Source: Accumulibacter sp. (GTDB lineage: Bacteria; Pseudomonadota; Gammaproteobacteria; Burkholderiales; Rhodocyclaceae). From it: a stretch of DNA of 6,415 bases. The notes beneath the pieces were generated by a model. The model saw only the letters and a program-made list of their open reading frames with translations, was not told where the DNA came from and made no database searches. The position numbers and the translations under genes are program-made. Positions within the stretch are counted from its first letter, which is position 1. Each line of letters starts with the position of its first letter. The DNA is taken from NCBI GenBank assembly GCA_031276375.1, contig JAISNE010000391.1, positions 1 through 6,415 on the forward strand, read 5' to 3'. Below, one piece after another: positions 4,854 to 6,415 of the stretch.

Positions 4854-6415
4854 ATGACGGCAACGCAAGTACTCACCGCCTACTTCGCCCGCAAGGTTTT
4901 GAAAAAAATCGGGCTTGAAGCGGCGTATCGGGAAAAAATCGAAAAAATCCTGAACTTGTACCAACCTGATAGTACGCAGGTCGAGGTTTCAAAGGTGTTC
5001 CTGGAGTTGTACCCGGAGCTTTCCGACGATGCGAGCGCCACCGACCAGGCGCTGAATCTCTTGGCAAAGCAAGTCAACAAGCGCGCTGAAGAACGAGGGG
5101 TGAAGATCGCGCTGAGGATTTCCGCCAGCACAGAGGTCGACAAGCGCGTCGTTTGGTTTGAAGGCCCGGCGGCAAAATCGAATCTGGCGGGGGGTCAGTC
5201 AGGACGGCTGGCCGGGACGTCAGGCGTTTTCACCAGGGACGCAGCCATCATTGCCTTGGTTACATTCAATGCGCACGAAACTGCCGCCGTACTGGAAGCG
5301 TTTTGTCCAGATGGAAGATGGCAGTCCTATCCCGCCGATGGCATAAGCTGCAACCTCCTTGCCAGAAGAAATGGGCAGACCCTGATCCATTGCGTCAGCG
5401 AACAGGGCGAAAACCGCTCGCAGCAAACCTGTCAGGCGCTGACCAAGGAATTCGGGAACAAGCTTGACGCCATCATTGGCGTGGGGATTGCGTTTGGCGT
5501 TGACAAAGGCGAACAGGCCATTGGTGATGTGCTGGTGGCGACATCGGTCTACGACTATGAACTCACCCGGCAAACAAACGGGGAAACAGAAGACCGGGGC
5601 GGATCCTTTTCGTGCAGCAGCAGGTTGCGTCAAATGTTTTGGCATGCGGATCAATCTCTGGAAGCGAGCGATACGTTCTCATGGCCCACGTTGCGCTTTG
5701 GCGCGTTGCTTTCCGGGAACAAATTGATCGACGACCAGAAATACCGGGACGCATTGGTGAAACGTGTGCGTGGCGTCATAGGCGGCGAAATGGAAGGTGT
5801 GGGAATCTATCATGCGGCCGACAGCCAACCCATTCATGACAGCAATTTCACTCATTGGCTGGTCGTAAAGGCCATCTGCGACTGGGCGGATGGCTCCATA
5901 AACGACAATCCGCAGAAGAAAGAACAGCGGCAGAAATGTGCCGCGAAGAATGCCGCCTATGTTGTTCGTGAGGTGCTGGAAAGATACTGGAGCGAACCGC
6001 CGCGGGGTGGAAAACAGATTTCTTACGGTGATCTGGACAAAATACAAAAATCCGGGCGTTCGGTTGTGGAGAGCACCGGGATATTCGTCAACACGAACGA
6101 GGAAGTGAAGAATACGAAGCAGTCCGTGGAAGCAGGGATCAATATTCTAGGCGCCTTGAAGGATTGGGCGATGCGCGCGGATTCCTCGCAGTTTTTCGCC
6201 CTGCTTGGGGAATATGGCATGGGGAAAACCATTGCCTGCCAGCGTCTGGCGCAGGAACTGGGCAATTTGCGGGCGCAGGGCGACGATGCGCCACTACCGC
6301 TGTATTTTGACCTGCGTCATGTAACAGGCTTGGATAAAGGCCCGCCCACACTGGCGGAAACCCTGGAAGAATGCATGGAGCGTGGCTGGATTGACCAGAA
6401 CAGCGCAGAGCGATT
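4854..6415 (+). CDS. NLR-like defence protein: N-terminal domain, PNP/nucleosidase domain, NACHT/STAND NTPase (3' end outside window)
   Basis: One open frame runs from ATG 4854 to the right edge, 520 codons without a stop. Residues 1 to about 105 are a mostly helical, unassigned domain, followed by a Gly/Ser/Ala-rich linker to about 126. Residues about 128-375 fit the nucleoside phosphorylase/MTAN fold: strand AIIALVTFNAHETAAV with E142 at the MTAN Glu12 position, GIAFG (211-215), IGDVLVAT, GGEMEGVGIYHAA with E312 and E314, and ICDWADG with D343 at the catalytic Asp position. After a linker comes LKDWAM and the P-loop GEYGMGKT (452-459), then PLPLYFDLRHV, the strand expected after the P-loop in NACHT proteins. 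Walker B and any C-terminal repeats lie outside the window. By family knowledge, STAND proteins of this layout sense invaders and trigger a fused effector. Here that would be cleavage of a nucleoside or nucleotide, perhaps ATP; the substrate is inferred. Base composition is less GC-rich than prlC, consistent with transfer. Confidence 0.85.
   Translation, partial: MTATQVLTAYFARKVLKKIGLEAAYREKIEKILNLYQPDSTQVEVSKVFLELYPELSDDASATDQALNLLAKQVNKRAEERGVKIALRISASTEVDKRVVWFEGPAAKSNLAGGQSGRLAGTSGVFTRDAAIIALVTFNAHETAAVLEAFCPDGRWQSYPADGISCNLLARRNGQTLIHCVSEQGENRSQQTCQALTKEFGNKLDAIIGVGIAFGVDKGEQAIGDVLVATSVYDYELTRQTNGETEDRGGSFSCSSRLRQMFWHADQSLEASDTFSWPTLRFGALLSGNKLIDDQKYRDALVKRVRGVIGGEMEGVGIYHAADSQPIHDSNFTHWLVVKAICDWADGSINDNPQKKEQRQKCAAKNAAYVVREVLERYWSEPPRGGKQISYGDLDKIQKSGRSVVESTGIFVNTNEEVKNTKQSVEAGINILGALKDWAMRADSSQFFALLGEYGMGKTIACQRLAQELGNLRAQGDDAPLPLYFDLRHVTGLDKGPPTLAETLEECMERGWIDQNSAER

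Noticed and set aside
5220..5654. Minus-strand open frame of 144 codons opposite the PNP domain
   Set aside because: The plus strand carries the PNP motifs continuously through this region, so this is a shadow frame.

Overview
The window looks like GC-rich betaproteobacterial chromosome, possibly of the Rhodocyclales/Nitrosomonadales type. The evidence is the high-GC codon use of the housekeeping genes, a prlC gene followed closely by a periplasmic DUF4124/glutaredoxin-like gene, and an H-NS paralogue with the Burkholderia/Ralstonia style of C-terminal motif (YRDP.TGKTW.G.G..P.WL). The genus cannot be fixed from the sequence.

Positions 1-3271 are ordinary core genome. They hold the 3' part of purC (purine synthesis), a GC-rich hairpin that probably ends its transcript, prlC (oligopeptidase A, M3 zinc peptidase), and a small exported thioredoxin-fold protein 27 bases downstream that probably shares the prlC transcript. 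Positions 3272-4180 carry a self-contained H-NS-family gene with its own candidate promoter and a perfect 10-bp hairpin after the stop. This H-NS protein is unusual in having two nearly identical copies of the DNA-binding domain.

Positions 4181-4853 contain no intact gene. A decayed transposase fragment lies on the minus strand, interrupted by a stop codon and broken at one end, next to GC-rich sequence that I cannot identify. The last 90 bases are AT-rich and carry a good sigma70-like promoter and a Shine-Dalgarno sequence.

From 4854 to the right edge, one uninterrupted plus-strand reading frame (at least 520 codons, no stop) encodes the most interesting protein here. It has an unassigned N-terminal domain of about 100-125 residues, a nucleoside phosphorylase/nucleosidase (PNP/MTAN-like) domain with its key residues kept, and the start of a NACHT/STAND-type NTPase module with a clear P-loop. 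This is the layout of an NLR-like anti-phage protein in which the NTPase and a missing C-terminal sensor would switch on a nucleotide-destroying effector. The core genes, then the H-NS paralogue, IS debris and a probable defence gene, suggest that the right part of the window is the edge of an accessory or defence island.
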